Assembly (NCBI RefSeq): GCF_051020985.1
Contig: NW_027475160.1
Location: 124,001-188,000, forward strand
Reading direction: 5' to 3'
DNA from: Nomia melanderi
Lineage: Eukaryota; Arthropoda; Insecta; Hymenoptera; Halictidae
Length of the DNA: 64,000 bases
Shown: one piece after another, positions 38,738-50,796 of the stretch
Numbering within the stretch: position 1 is the stretch's first letter
Layout: the number at the start of each line of letters is the position of its first letter
Translations under genes and position numbers: made by a program
Notes under the pieces: model-generated
Database searches by the model: none
What the model was told of the DNA's origin: nothing
The model's input: only the letters and a program-made list of their open reading frames with translations

Positions 38738-40987
38738 GGTCGGACACTCAGGGTCAGGGAAAAATCCAATATATATCTGGTGATATCTCGGGTGCTATTA
38801 CAGATAGCGCAATAAATCAAAGTGCATTGTCTGTAGGAGGCCCTGGCGCATGAATCTGGGCAGCGGGAACGACCTCGGACCACCAGGGGCCGAGAAAACC
38901 ACCGTCCTATGGGGCCGGACACTCAGGGTCAGGGAAAAATCCAATATATATCTGGTGATATTTTGGGTGCTATTACAGATAGCGCAATAAACCAAAGTGA
39001 ATTATCTGCAGGAGGCCCTGGTGCATGAATCTGTGCAGCGGGAACGACCTCTGACCACCAGGGGCCGAGAAAACCACCGTCTCATGGGGCCGGACACTCA
39101 GGGTCAGGGGAAAATCCAATATATATCTGGTGATATCTCGGGTGCTATTAGAGATAGCGCAATAAACCAAAGTGAATTATCTGCAGGAGGCCCTGGCGCA
39201 TGCATCTGTACAGCGGGAACGACCTCGGACCACCAGGGTCCGAGAAAACCACCGACTCATGGGGCCGGACACTCAGGGTCAGCGGAAAATCCAATATATA
39301 TCTGGGGATATCTCGGGTGCTATTAGAGATATCGCAATAAATCAAAGTTCACTGTCCGTAGGAGGCCCTGGCGCATGAATCTGTGCAGCGGGAACGACCT
39401 CGGACCACCAGGGGCCGAGAAAACTACCCTCTCATGGGGCCGGACGCTCAGGTTCAGGGAAAAATCCAATATATATCTGGTGATATCTCGGGTGCTATTA
39501 CAGGTAGCGCAATAAATCAAAGTGCATTGTCTGTAGGAGGCCCTGGCGCATGAATCTGTGCAGCGGGAACGACCTTGGACCACCAGGGGCCGAGAAAATC
39601 ACCGTCTCGTGGGGCCGGACGCTCAGGGTCAGGGAAAAATCCTATATATATCTGGGGATATCTCGGGTGCTGTTACAGATAGCGCACTAAACCAAAGTGA
39701 ATTATCTGCAGGCGGCCCTGGCGCATAAATCTGTGCAGCGGGAACGACCTCGGACCACCAGGGGCCGAGAAAACCTCCGACACATGGGGCCGGACTGTCA
39801 GGGTCAGGGAAAAATCCAATACATATCTGGTGATATCTCGGGAGCTATTAGAGATAGGGCAATAAATCAGAGTGAATAATCTATAGGAGGCCCTGACGCA
39901 TGAATCTGTGCACCGGGATCGACCTCGGACCACCATAGGCCGAGAAAACCACCGTCTCATGGGGCCGGACACTCAGGGTCAGGGGAAAATCCAATATATA
40001 TCTGCTGATATCTCGGGTGCTATTACAGATAGCGTAATAAATCAAAGTGCATTGTCTGCAGGAGGCCCTAGCGCATGAATCTGTGCAGCGGGAACGACCT
40101 CGGACCACCAGGGGCCGAGAAAACTACCGTCTCATGGGGCCGGACACTCAGGGTCAGGGAAAAATCCAATATATATCTGGTGATATCTCGGGTGCTATTA
40201 GAGATAGCATAATAAACCAACGTGCGTTGTCTGCCGCAGGACCTGGCGCATGAATCTGTGCAGCGGGAACAACCTCGGACCGCCAGTGGCCGAGAAAACC
40301 ACCGTCTCATGGGGTCGGACACTCAGGGTCAGGGAAAAATCCAATATATATCTGGTGATATCTCGGGTGCTATTACAGATAGCGCAATAAATCAAAGTGC
40401 ATTGTCTGTAGGAGGCCCTGGCGCATGAATCTGGGCAGCGGGAACGACCTCGGACCACCAGGGGCCGAGAAAACCACCGTCCTATGGGGCCGGACACTCA
40501 GGGTCAGGGAAAAATCCAATATATATCTGGTGATATCTTGGGTGCTATTACAGATAGCGCAATAAACCAAAGTGAATTATCTGCAGGAGGCCCTGGCGCA
40601 TGAATCTGTGCAGCGGGAACGACCTCGGACCACCAGGGGCCGAGAAAACCACCGTCTCATGGGGCCGGACACTCAGGGTCTGGGGAAAATCCAATATATA
40701 TCTGGTGATATCTCGGGTGCTATTAGAGATAGCGAAATAAACCAAAGTGAATTATCTGCAGGAGGCCCTGGCGCATGCATCTGTACAGCGGGAACGACCT
40801 CGGACCACCAGGGTCCGAGAAAACCACCGACTCATGGGGCCGGACACTCAGGGTCAGCGGAACATCCAATATATATCTGGGGATATCTCGGGTGCTATTA
40901 GAGATATCGCAATAAATCAAAGTTCACTGTCCGTAGGAGGCCCTGGCGCATGAATCTGGGCAGCGGGAACGACCTCGGACCACCAGG
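38675..40987. repeat. 15-monomer higher-order unit, copy 1 (offset 2,626 bp)
   Basis: About 2.31 kb matching 41,301-43,612. Markers are CTGGGCAGCGGG with GTCCTATGG, GGTGCATG with CTCTGACC, GCATGCATCTGTACAGC, CAGCGGAAAATCC, AGATATCGCAATAAATC with TTCACTGTCCG, and then the same AGTGAATAATCTATAGG series found in the 18-monomer unit. Its 39.39-40.25 kb part is therefore a further copy of 30.64-31.50 kb, embedded in a different order of monomers. Confidence 0.86.
38782..38956 (+). repeat. Representative 175 bp monomer, left-half form 1
   Basis: This copy lies within about four substitutions of my hand-built consensus. Numbering from GATATC as base 1, the landmarks are: a left half carrying ATTACAGATAGCGCAATAA (17-35); GGAGGCCCTGGCGCATGAAT (54-73); a GC-rich dyad (93-113); GAGAAAACCACCGTCTCATG (111-130); two TCAGGG units in a row (142-153); and an AT-rich end with CCAAT running into TATATAT (160-170). 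Consensus composition by hand count is 48 A, 34 T, 51 G and 42 C (53% GC). It has nine CpG dinucleotides against about 12.2 expected. The left half here is the form with AAATC...GTGCATTGTCTGTAGG. Confidence 0.9.
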
Positions 40988-41300
40988 GTCCGAGAAAACC
41001 ACCGACACATGGGGCCGGACCCTCAGGGTCAGGGGAAAATCCAATATATATCTGGTGATATCTCGGGTGCTATTAGAGATAGCGCAATAAACCAAAGTGA
41101 ACTATCTGCAGGACGCCCTGTCGCATGCATCTGTGAAGCGGGAACGACCTCGGACCACCAGGGGGCCGAGAAAACCACAGTCTCATGGGGCCGGACACTC
41201 AGGGTCAGGGGAAAATCCAATATATATCTGGTGATATCTCGGGTGCTATTACAGGTAGCGCAATAAATCAAAATGCATTGTCTGTAGGAGGCCCTGGCGC

Positions 41301-43612
41301 ATGAATCTGTGCAGCGGGAACGACCTCGGACCACCAGGGGCCGAGAAAACCACCGTCTCATGGGGTCGGACACTCAGGGTCAGGGAAAAATCCAATATAT
41401 ATCTGGTGATATCTCGGGTGCTATTACAGATAGCGCAATAAATCAAAGTGCATTGTCTGTAGGAGGCCCTGGCGCATGAATCTGGGCAGCGGGAACGACC
41501 TCGGACCACCAGGGGCCGAGAAAACCACCGTCCTATGGGGCCGGACACTCAGGGTCAGGGAAAAATCCAATATATATCTGGTGATATCTTGGGTGCTATT
41601 ACAGATAGCGCAATAAACCAAAGTGAATTATCTGCAGGAGGCCCTGGTGCATGAATCTGTGCAGCGGGAACGACCTCTGACCACCAGGGGCCGAGAAAAC
41701 CACCGTCTCATGGGGCCGGACACTCAGGGTCAGGGGAAAATCCAATATATATCTGGTGATATCTCGGGTGCTATTAGAGATAGCGCAATAAACCAAAGTG
41801 AATTATCTGCAGGAGGCCCTGGCGCATGCATATGTACAGCGGGAACGACCTCGGACCACCAGGGTCCGAGAAAACCACCGACTCATGGGGCCGGACACTC
41901 AGGGTCAGCGGAAAATCCAATATATATCTGGGGATATCTCGGGTGCTATTAGAGATATCGCAATAAATCAAAGTTCACTGTCCGTAGGAGGCCCTGGCGC
42001 ATGAATCTGTGCAGCGGGAACGACCTCGGACCACCAGGGGCCGAGAAAACTACCCTCTCATGGGGCCGGACGCTCAGGGTCAGGGAAAAATCCAATATAT
42101 ATCTGGTGATATCTCGGGTGCTATTACAGGTAGCGCAATAAATCAAAGTGCATTGTCTGTAGGAGGCCCTGGCGCATGAATCTGTGCAGCGGGAACGACC
42201 TTGGACCACCAGGGGCCGAGAAAATCACCGTCTCATGGGGCCGGACGCTCAGGGTCAGGGAAAAATCCTATATATATCTGGGGATATCTCGGGTGCTGTT
42301 ACAGATAGCGCACTAAACCAAAGTGAATTATCTGCAGGCGGCCCTGGCGCATAAATCTGTGCAGCGGGAACGACCTCGGACCACCAGGGGCCGAGAAAAC
42401 CTCCGACACATGGGGCCGGACTGTCAGGGTCAGGGAAAAATCCAATACATATCTGGTGATATCTCGGGAGCTATTAGAGATAGGGCAATAAATCAGAGTG
42501 AATAATCTATAGGAGGCCCTGACGCATGAATCTGTGCACCGGGATCGACCTCGGACCACCATAGGCCGAGAAAACCACCGTCTCATTGGGCCGGACACTC
42601 AGGGTCAGGGGAAAATCCAATATATATCTGCTGATATCTCGGGTGCTATTACAGATAGCGTAATAAATCAAAGTACATTGTCTGCAGGAGGCCCTAGCGC
42701 ATGAATCTGTGCAGCGGGAACGACCTCGGACCACCAGGGGCCGAGAAAACTACCGTCTCATGGGGCCGGACACTCAGGGTCAGGGAAAAATCCAATATAT
42801 ATCTGGTGATATCTCTGGTGCTATTAGAGATAGCATAATAAACCAACGTGCGTTGTCTGCCGGAGGCCCTGGCGCATGAATCTGTGACGCGGGAACAACC
42901 TCGGACCGCCAGTGGCCGAGAAAACCACCGTCTCATGGGGTCGGACACTCAGGGTCAGGGAAAAATCCAATATATATCTGGTGATATCTCGGGTGCTATT
43001 ACAGATAGCGCAATAAATCAAAGTGCATTGTCTGTAGGAGGCCCTGGCGCATGAATCTGGGCAGCGGGAACGACCTCGGACCACCAGGGGCCGAGAAAAC
43101 CACCGTCCTATGGGGCCGGACACTCAGGGTCAGGGAAAAATCCAATATATATCTGGTGATATCTTGGGTGCTATTACAGATAGCGCAATAAACCAAAGTG
43201 AATTATCTGCAGGAGGCCCTGGCGCATGAATCTGTGCAGCGGGAACGACCTCGGACCACCAGGGGCCGAGAAAACCACCGTCTCATGGGGCCGGACACTC
43301 AGGGTCTGGGTAAATCCAATATATATCTGGTGATATCTCGGGTGCTATTAGAGATAGCGCAATAAACCAAAGTGAATTATCTGCAGGAGGCCCTGGCGCA
43401 TGCATCTGTACAGCGGGAACGACCTCGGACCAACAGGGTCCGAGAAAACCACCGACTCATGGGGCCGGACACTCAGGGTCAGCGGAACATCCAATATATA
43501 TCTGGGGATATCTCGGGTGCTATTAGAGATATCGCAATAAATCAAAGTTCACTGTCCGTAGGAGGCCCTGGCGCATGAATCTGGGCAGCGGGAACGACCT
43601 CGGACCACCAGG
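41301..43612. repeat. 15-monomer higher-order unit, copy 2 (offset 2,626 bp)
   Basis: Copy of 38,675-40,987. Private differences include GCATGCATATGTAC (copy 1: GCATGCATCTGTAC), TCTCATTGGGCC, GTGACGCGGG, and a one-base deletion giving CTGGGTAAATCC near 43,310. It ends near 43,612, where GGGGCCGAG here is GGGTCCGAG in copy 1. Confidence 0.86.
43088..43612. repeat. Three-monomer tandem duplication, copy 1 (525 bp)
   Basis: Runs from the GTCCTATGG segment of one monomer, through GGGTCTGGG, to CCAACAGGGTCCGAG with CAGCGGAACATCC, then back to the starting phase. The next 525 bp repeat it. Confidence 0.85.
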
Positions 43613-44137
43613 GGCCGAGAAAACCACCGTCCTATGGGGCCGGACACTCAGGGTCAGGGAAAAATCCAATATATATCTGGTGATATCTTGGGTGCTATTA
43701 CAGATAGCGCAATAAACCAAAGTGAATTATCTGCAGGAGGCCCTGGCGCATGAATCTGTGCAGCGGGAACGACCTCGGACCACCAGGGGCCGAGAAAACC
43801 ACCGTCTCATGGGGCCGGACACTCAGGGTCTGGGGAAAATCCAATATATATCTGGTGATATCTCGGGTGCTATTAGAGATAGCGCAATAAACCAAAGTGA
43901 ATTATCTGCAGGAGGCCCTGGCGCATGCATCTGTACAGCGGGAACGACCTCGGACCAACAGGGTCCGAGAAAACCACCGACTCATGGGGCCGGACACTCA
44001 GGGTCAGCGGAACATCCAATATATATCTGGGGATATCTCGGGTGCTATTAGAGATATCGCAATAAATCAAAGTTCACTGTCCGTAGGAGGCCCTGGCGCA
44101 TGAATCTGGGCAGCGGGAACGACCTCGGACCACCAGG
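43613..44137. repeat. Three-monomer tandem duplication, copy 2 (525 bp)
   Basis: Second copy of 43,088-43,612, recognised by the rare CCAACAGGGTCCGAG and GGAACATCC. It has CTGGGGAAAATCC where copy 1 has the shortened CTGGGTAAATCC, so the deletion arose in copy 1 after the event or was corrected here. Confidence 0.85.
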
Positions 44138-44961
44138 GTCCGAGAAAACCACCGACACATGGGGCCGGACCCTCAGGGTCAGGGGAAAATCCAATATATA
44201 TCTGGTGATATCTCGGGTGCTATTACAGGTAGCGCAATAAATCAAAATGCATTGTCTGTAGGAGGCCCTGGCGCATGAATCTGTGCAGCGGGAACGACCT
44301 TGGACCACCAGGGGCCGAGAAAATCACCGTCTCATGGGGCCGGACGCTCAGGGTCAGGGAAAAATCCTATATATATCTGGGGATATCTCGGGTGCTGTTA
44401 CAGATAGCGCACTAAACCAAAGTGAATTATCTGCAGGCGGCCCTGGCGCATAAATCTGTGCAGCGGGAACGACCTCGGACCACCAGGGGCCGAGAAAACC
44501 ACCGACACATGGGGCCGGACTGTCAGGGTCAGGGAAAAATCCAATACATATCTGGTGATATCTCGGGAGCTATTAGAGATAGGGCAATAAATCAGAGTGA
44601 ATAATCTGCAGGAGGCCCAGGCGCATGAATCTGTGCAGCGGGATCGACCTCGGACCACCAGGGTCCGAGAAAATCACCGACACATGGGGCCGGACTGTCA
44701 GGGTCAGGGAAAAATACAATATATATCTGGTGATATCTCGGGTGCTATAAGAGATAGGGGAATAAACCAAAGTGAATAATCTATAGGAGGCCCTGACGCA
44801 TGAATCTGTGCACCGGGATCGACCTCGGACCACCATAGGCCGAGAAAACCACCGTCTCATGGGGCCGGACACTCAGGGTCAGGGGAAAATCCAATATATA
44901 TCTGCTGATATCTCGGGTGCTATTACAGATAGCGTAATAAATCAAAGTGCATTGTCTGCAG
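44138..44961. repeat. Satellite section with fifth copy of the AGTGAATAATCTATAGG marker
   Basis: About five monomers. The order TCCTATATATATCTGGGG, GTTACAGATAGCGCACTAAACC, AGATAGGGCAATAAATCAG, then AGTGAATAATCTATAGG at 44,771 with CACCGGGATCG and CCATAGGCC echoes the series near 31, 34, 40 and 42.5 kb. One extra monomer (CTATAAGAGATAGGGG) is inserted between its parts. Confidence 0.75.
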
Positions 44962-45955
44962 GAGGCCCTAGCGCATGAATCTGTGCAGCGGGAACGACCT
45001 CGGACCACCAGGGGCCGAGAAAACTACCGTCTCATGGGGCCGGACACTCAGGGTCAGGGAAAAATCCAATATATATCTGGTGATATCTCGGGTGCTATTA
45101 GAGATAGCATAATAAACCAACGTGCGTTGTCTGCAGGTGGCCCTGGCGCATGAATCTGTGCAGCGGGAGCAACCTCGGACCGCCAGTGGCCGAGAAAACC
45201 ACCGCCTCATGTGGTGGGACACTCAGGATCAGGGAAAAATCCAATATATATCTGGTGATATCTCGGGTGCTATTAGAGATATCGCAATAAATCAAAGTGC
45301 ATTGTCCGTAGGTGGCCCTGGCTCATGAATCCGTGCAGCGGGAACGACATCGGACCACCAGGGGCCGAGAAAACCACCGTCTCATGGGGCCGGACTGTCA
45401 GGGTCAGGGAAAAATCCATTATATATCTGGTGATATCTCGGGTGCTATTAGAGATAGCGCAATAAACCAAAGTGAATTATCTGCAGGAGGCCCTGTCGCA
45501 TGAATCTGTGCAGCGGGAACGACCTCGGACCTCCAGGGGCCGAGAAAACCACCGTCTCATGGGGCCGGACACTCAGGGTCAGGGGAAAATCCAATATATA
45601 TCTGGTGATATCTCGCGTGCTATTAGAGATAGCGCAATAAATCAAAGTGCATTGTCTGCAGGAGGCCCTCGCGCATGAATCTGTGCAGCGGGAACGACCT
45701 TGGACTACCAGGGGCTGAGAAAATCGCCGTCTCATGGGGCCGGACTGGCAGGGACAGGGAAAAATCCAATATATATCTCGTGATATCTCGGGTGCTATTA
45801 CAGATAGCGCAATAAATCAAAGTGCATTGTCTGTAGGAGGCCCTGGCGCATGAATCTGTGCAGCGGGAGCGACTTCGGTCAACCAGGGGCCGAGAAAACC
45901 ACCGTCTCATGGCGCTGGACACTCAGGGTCAGGGGAAAATCCAATATATATCTGG
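44962..45955. repeat. 11-monomer-offset block, copy 1 (offset 1,927 bp)
   Basis: About 1.0 kb matching 46,889-47,882. Markers are GCGGGAGCAACCTCGG, CGCCTCATGTGGTGGG, CAGGATCAGGG, CATTGTCCGTAGGTGGCC, GGCTCATGAATCCG, CTCGCGTGC, GACTGGCAGGGACAGG and CATGGCGCTGG. The offset averages 175.2 bp per monomer, so the intervening monomers carry net insertions. Confidence 0.85.
45874..45888 (+). other. CENP-B-box-like site 1
   Basis: TTCGGTCAACCAGGG matches eight of the nine essential bases of the mammalian CENP-B box (TTCG, then A, then CGGG, with fixed spacing). The mismatch is A for C at the first base of CGGG. The ordinary monomer has CTCGGACCACCAGGG at this place and matches seven of nine. Whether any CENP-B-like protein binds is unknown. 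Confidence 0.4.
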
Positions 45956-46289
45956 GGATATCTCGGGTGCTATTAGAGATAGCGCTATAAGCCAAAGTGA
46001 ATTATCTGCAGGAGGACCTGGCGCATGCATCTGTGCAGCGGGAACGACCTCGGACCACCAGAGGGCCGAGAAAACCACAGTCTCAAGGGGCCGGACACTC
46101 AGGGTCAGGGGAAAATCCAATATATATCTGGTGATATCTCGGGTGCTATTACAGATAGCGCAATAAATCAAGGTGCATTGTCTGTAGGAGGCACTGGTGC
46201 ATGAATCTGTGCAGCGGGAACGACCTCGGGCCACCAGAGGGCCGAGAAAACCACAGTCTCATGGGGCCGGACACTCAGGGTCATGGGAA

Positions 46290-46547
46290 AATCCAATATA
46301 TATCTGGTGATATCTCGGGTGCTATTAGAGATAGCGCAATAATCCAAAGTGAATTATCTGCTGGAGGCCCTGTCGCATGCATCTGTGCAGCGGGAACGAC
46401 TTCGGTCAACCAGGGGCCGAGGAAACCACCGTCTCATGGGGCCGGACAGTCAGGGTCAGGGAAAAATCCAATATATATCTGGTGATATCTCGGGTGCAAT
46501 TACAGATAGCGCAATAAATCAAAGTGTATTGTCTGTAGGAGGCCCTG
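46290..46547. repeat. Two-monomer tandem duplication, copy 1 (350 bp offset)
   Basis: Contains GCAATAATCCAAAG, CTGCTGGAGGCCC, GTCGCATGCATC and GACTTCGGTCAACCAGGGG, repeated 350 bp on at 46,640-46,897. The same two monomers stand as single copies in the 48.8, 50.7, 52.7 and 55.5 kb regions. Confidence 0.85.
46401..46415 (+). other. CENP-B-box-like site 2
   Basis: Same 15 bases as the site at 45,874, in the first copy of the two-monomer duplication. Here it follows GCGGGAACGAC rather than GCGGGAGCGAC. Confidence 0.4.
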
Positions 46548-46639
46548 GCGCATGAATCAGTGCAGCGGGAGCGACCTCGGACCACCAGGGGCCGAGAAAA
46601 CCACCGTCTCATGGGGCCGGATAGTCAGGGTCAGGGAAA

Positions 46640-46897
46640 AATCCAATATATATCTGGTGATATCTCGGGTGCTATTAGAGATAGCGCAATAATCCAAAGT
46701 GAATTATCTGCTGGAGGCCCTGTCGCATGCATCTGTGCAGCGGGAACGACTTCGGTCAACCAGGGGCCGAGGAAACCACCGTCTCATGGGGCCGGACAGT
46801 CAGGGTCAGGGAAAAATCCAATATATATCTGGTGATATCTCGGGTGCAATTACAGATAGCGCAATAAATCAAAGTGTATTGTCTGTAGGAGGCCCTA
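46640..46897. repeat. Two-monomer tandem duplication, copy 2 (350 bp offset)
   Basis: Partner of 46,290-46,547. It ends where GGCCCTAGCG here replaces GGCCCTGGCG, at the start of the 46,889-47,882 block. Confidence 0.85.
46751..46765 (+). other. CENP-B-box-like site 3
   Basis: Same motif, doubled by the two-monomer duplication; it lies 350 bp after site 2. Confidence 0.4.
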
Positions 46898-47882
46898 GCG
46901 CATGAATCTGTGCAGCGGGAACGACCTCGGACCACCAGGGGCCGAGAAAACTACCGTCTCATGGGGCCGGACACTCAGGGTCAGGGAAAAATCCAATATA
47001 TATCTGGTGATATCTCGGGTGCTATTAGAGATAGCATAATAAACCAACGTGCGTTGTCTGCAGGTGGCCCTGGCGCATGAATCTGTGCAGCGGGAGCAAC
47101 CTCGGACCGCCAGTGGCCGAGAAAACCACCGCCTCATGTGGTGGGACACTCAGGATCAGGGAAAAATCCAATATATATCTGGTGATATCTCGGGTGCTAT
47201 TAGAGATATCGCAATAAATCAAAGTGCATTGTCCGTAGGTGGCCCTGGCTCATGAATCCGTGCAGCGGGAACGACATCGGACCACCAGGGGCCGAGAAAA
47301 CCACCGTCTCATGGGGCCGGACTGTCAGGGTCAGGGAAAAATCCATTATATATCTGGTGATATCTCGGGTGCTATTAGAGATAGCGCAATAAACCAAAGT
47401 GAATTATCTGCAGGAGGCCCTGTCGCATGAATCTGTGCAGCGGGAACGACCTCGGACCTCCAGGGGCCGAGAAAACCACCGTCTCATGGGGCCGGACACT
47501 CAGGGTCAGGGGAAAATCCAATATATATCTGGTGATATCTCGCGTGCTATTAGAGATAGCGCAATAAATCAAAGTGCATTGTCTGCAGGAGGCCCTCGCG
47601 CATGAATCTGTGCAGTGGGAACGACCTTGGACTACCAGGGGCCGAGAAAATCGCCGTCTCATGGGGCCGGACTGGCAGGGACAGGGAAAAATCCAATATA
47701 TATCTGGTGATATCTCGGGTGCTATTACAGATAGCGCAATAAATCAAAGTGCATTGTCTGTAGGAGGCCCTGGCGCATGAATCTGTGCAGCGCGAGCGAC
47801 TTCGGTCAACCAGGGGCCGAGAAAACCACCGTCTCATGGCGCTGGACACTCAGGGTCAGGGGAAAATCCAATATATATCTGG
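46889..47882. repeat. 11-monomer-offset block, copy 2 (offset 1,927 bp)
   Basis: Partner of 44,962-45,955. Differences include CAGTGGGAACG here against CAGCGGGAACG, GGGGCCGAG against GGGGCTGAG, and GCGCGAGCG against GCGGGAGCG. It ends at CTGGTAATATC, where copy 1 has CTGGGGATATC. Confidence 0.85.
47801..47815 (+). other. CENP-B-box-like site 4
   Basis: Same motif, copied from site 1 as part of the 1,927 bp-offset block; the preceding bases are GCGCGAGCGAC. Confidence 0.4.
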
Positions 47883-48853
47883 TAATATCTCGGGTGCAAT
47901 TACAGATAGCGCAATAAATCAAAGTGTATTGTCTGTAGGAGGCCCTGGCGCATGAATCAGTGCAGCGGGAACGACCTCGGACCACCAGGGGCCGAGAAAA
48001 CCACCGTCTCATGGGGCCGGATAGTCAGGGTCAGGGAAAAATCCATTGTATATCCGGTGATATCTCGGGTGCCATTAGAGGTAGCGCGATAAATCAAAGT
48101 GCATTGTCTGCGGGGGGCCCTGTCGCATGAATCTGTTGCAGCCGCCACGGCCTCGGACCACCTGGGCCCGAGAAAATTACAGATATTCGGTATCCGTAAC
48201 CCAAGTTCATGTAAAAATCCAGCATACATTTGGTGATATCTCGGGTGCTGTTACAGATAGCGCAATAAATCAAAATGCATTGTCTGTAGGAGGCCCTGGC
48301 GCATGAATCTGTGCAGCGGGAACGACCTCGGACCACCAGGGGCCGTGAAAACCACAGTCTAATGGGGCCGGACACTCAGGGTCAGGGGAAAATCCAATAT
48401 ATATCTGGTGGTTTCTCGGGTGCTATTTTAGATAGCGTAATAAACCAAAGTGAATTATCTGCAGGAGGCCCTGGCGCATGAATCTGTGCAGCGGGAACGA
48501 CCTCGGACCACCAGGGGGCCGAGAAAACCACAGTCTCATGAAGCCGGACACTCAGGGTCAGGGGAAAATCCAACATATATCTGGTGTTATCTCGGGTGCT
48601 ATTACAGATAGCGCAATAAATCAAGGTGCATTGTCTGTAGGAGGCACTGGCGCATGAATCTGTGCAGCGGGAACGACCTCGGGCCACCAGGGGGCCGAGA
48701 AAACCACAGTCTCATGGGGCCGGACACTCAGGGTCATGGGAAAATCCAATATATATCTGGTGATATCTCGGGTGCTATTAGAGATAGCGCAATAATCCAA
48801 AGTGAATTATCTGCTGGAGGCCCTGTCGCATGCATCTGTGCAGCGGGAACGAC

Positions 48854-48868
48854 TTCGGTCAACCAGGG
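48854..48868 (+). other. CENP-B-box-like site 5
   Basis: Same motif in a single copy of the CTGCTGGAGGCCC monomer, 2,453 bp after site 2. Confidence 0.4.
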
Positions 48869-50781
48869 GCCGAGGAAACCACCGTCTCATGGGGCCGGAC
48901 AGTCAGGGTCAGGGAAAAATCCAATATATATCTGGTGATATCTCGGGTGCAATTACAGATAGCGCAATAAATCAAAGTGTATTGTCTGTAGGAGGCCCTG
49001 GCGCATGAATCAGTGCAGCGGGAACGACCTCGGACCACCAGGGGCCGAGAAAACCACCTTCTCATCGGGCCGGACACTCAGGGTCAGGGGAAAATCCAAT
49101 ATATATCTGGTGATATCTTGGGTGCTATTAGAGATAGCGCAATAAACCAAAGTGCATTGTCTGTAGGAGGCCCTGGCGCATGCATCTGTGCAGCGGGAAC
49201 GACCTCGGACCACCAGGGGCCGAGAAAACCACAGTCTCATGGGGCCGGACACTCAGGGTCAGGGGAAAATCCAATATATATCTGGTGATATCTCGGGTGC
49301 TATTAGAGATAGCGCAATAAACCAAAGTGCATTGTCTGTAGGAGGCCCTGGCGCATGCATCTGTGCAGCGGGAACGACCTCCGACCACCAGGGTCCGAGA
49401 AAACCACCGACTCATGGGGCCGGACACTCAGGGTCAGGGGAAAATCCAATATATATCTGGTGATATCTTGGGTGCTATTACAGATAGCGCAATAAACCAA
49501 AGTGAATTATCCGCAGGAGGCCATGGCGCATGAATCTGTGCAGCGGGAACGACCTCGGACCACCAGGGGCCGAGAAAACCACCGTCTCATGGGGCCGGAC
49601 ACTCAGGGTCAGGGAAAAATCCAATGTATATCTAGTGATATCTCGGGTGCTATTAGAGATAGCGCAATAAACCACAGTGAATTATCTGCAGGAGGCCCTG
49701 GCGCATGCATCTGCGCAGCGGGAACGACCTCGGACCACCAGGGTCCGAGAAAACCACCGACTCATGGGGCCGGACAGTCAGGGTCAGGGGAAAATCCAAT
49801 ATATATCTGGTGATATCTCGGGTGCTATTAGAGATAGCGCAATAAACCAAAGTGCATTGTCTGTAGGAGTCCCTGGCGCATGCATCTGTGCAGCGGGAAC
49901 GACCTCGGACCACCAGGGTCCGAGAAAACCACCGACTCATGGGGCCGGACACTCAGGGTCAGGGGAAAATCCAATATATATCTGGTGATATCTTGGGTGC
50001 TATTACAGATAGCGCAATAAACCAAAGTGAATTATCTGCAGGAGGCCCTGGCGCATGAATCTGTGCAGCGGGAACGACCTCGGACCACCAGGGGCCGAGA
50101 AAACCACCGTCTCATGGGGCCGGAGCCTCAGGGTCAGGGGAAAATCCAATATATATCTGGTGATATCTCGGGTGCTATTAGAGATAGCGCGATAAATCAA
50201 AGTGCATTGTCTGCGGGGGGCCCTGTCGCATGAATCTGTTGCAGCCGCCACGACCTCGGACCACCTGGGCCCGAGAAAATTACAGATATTCGGAATCCGT
50301 CACCCAAGGTCATGTAAAAATCCAGCATATATCTGGTGATATCTCGGGTTCTATTACAGATAGAAGCAATAAACCAAAGTGCATTGTCTGTAGGAGGCCC
50401 TGGCGCATGAATCTGTGCAGCGGGAACGACCTCGGACCACCAGGGGCCGAGAAAACCACCGTCTCATGGAGCCGGACACTCAGGGTCAGGGAAAAACCCA
50501 ATATATATATGGTGATATCTCGGGTGCTATTAGAGATAGCACAAAAAAACAAAGTGAATTATCTGCAGGAGGCCCTGGCGCATGAATCTGTGCAGCGGGA
50601 ACGACCTCGGGCCACCAGGGGGCCGAGAAAACCACAGTCTCATGGGGCCGGACACTCAGGGTCATGGGAAAATCCAATATATATCTGGTGATATCTCGGG
50701 TGCTATTAGAGATAGCGCAATAATCCAAAGTGAATTATCTGCTGGAGGCCCTGTCGCATGCATCTGTGCAGCGGGAACGAC

Positions 50782-50796
50782 TTCGGTCAACCAGGG
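50782..50796 (+). other. CENP-B-box-like site 6
   Basis: Same motif just before the 16-monomer unit, 1,928 bp after site 5. Confidence 0.4.

Noticed and set aside
48400..48420. Possible array interruption where GATATC is lost (GGTGGTTTCTCGGG)
   Set aside because: The sequence on both sides is an ordinary monomer in register; it is a local cluster of substitutions.
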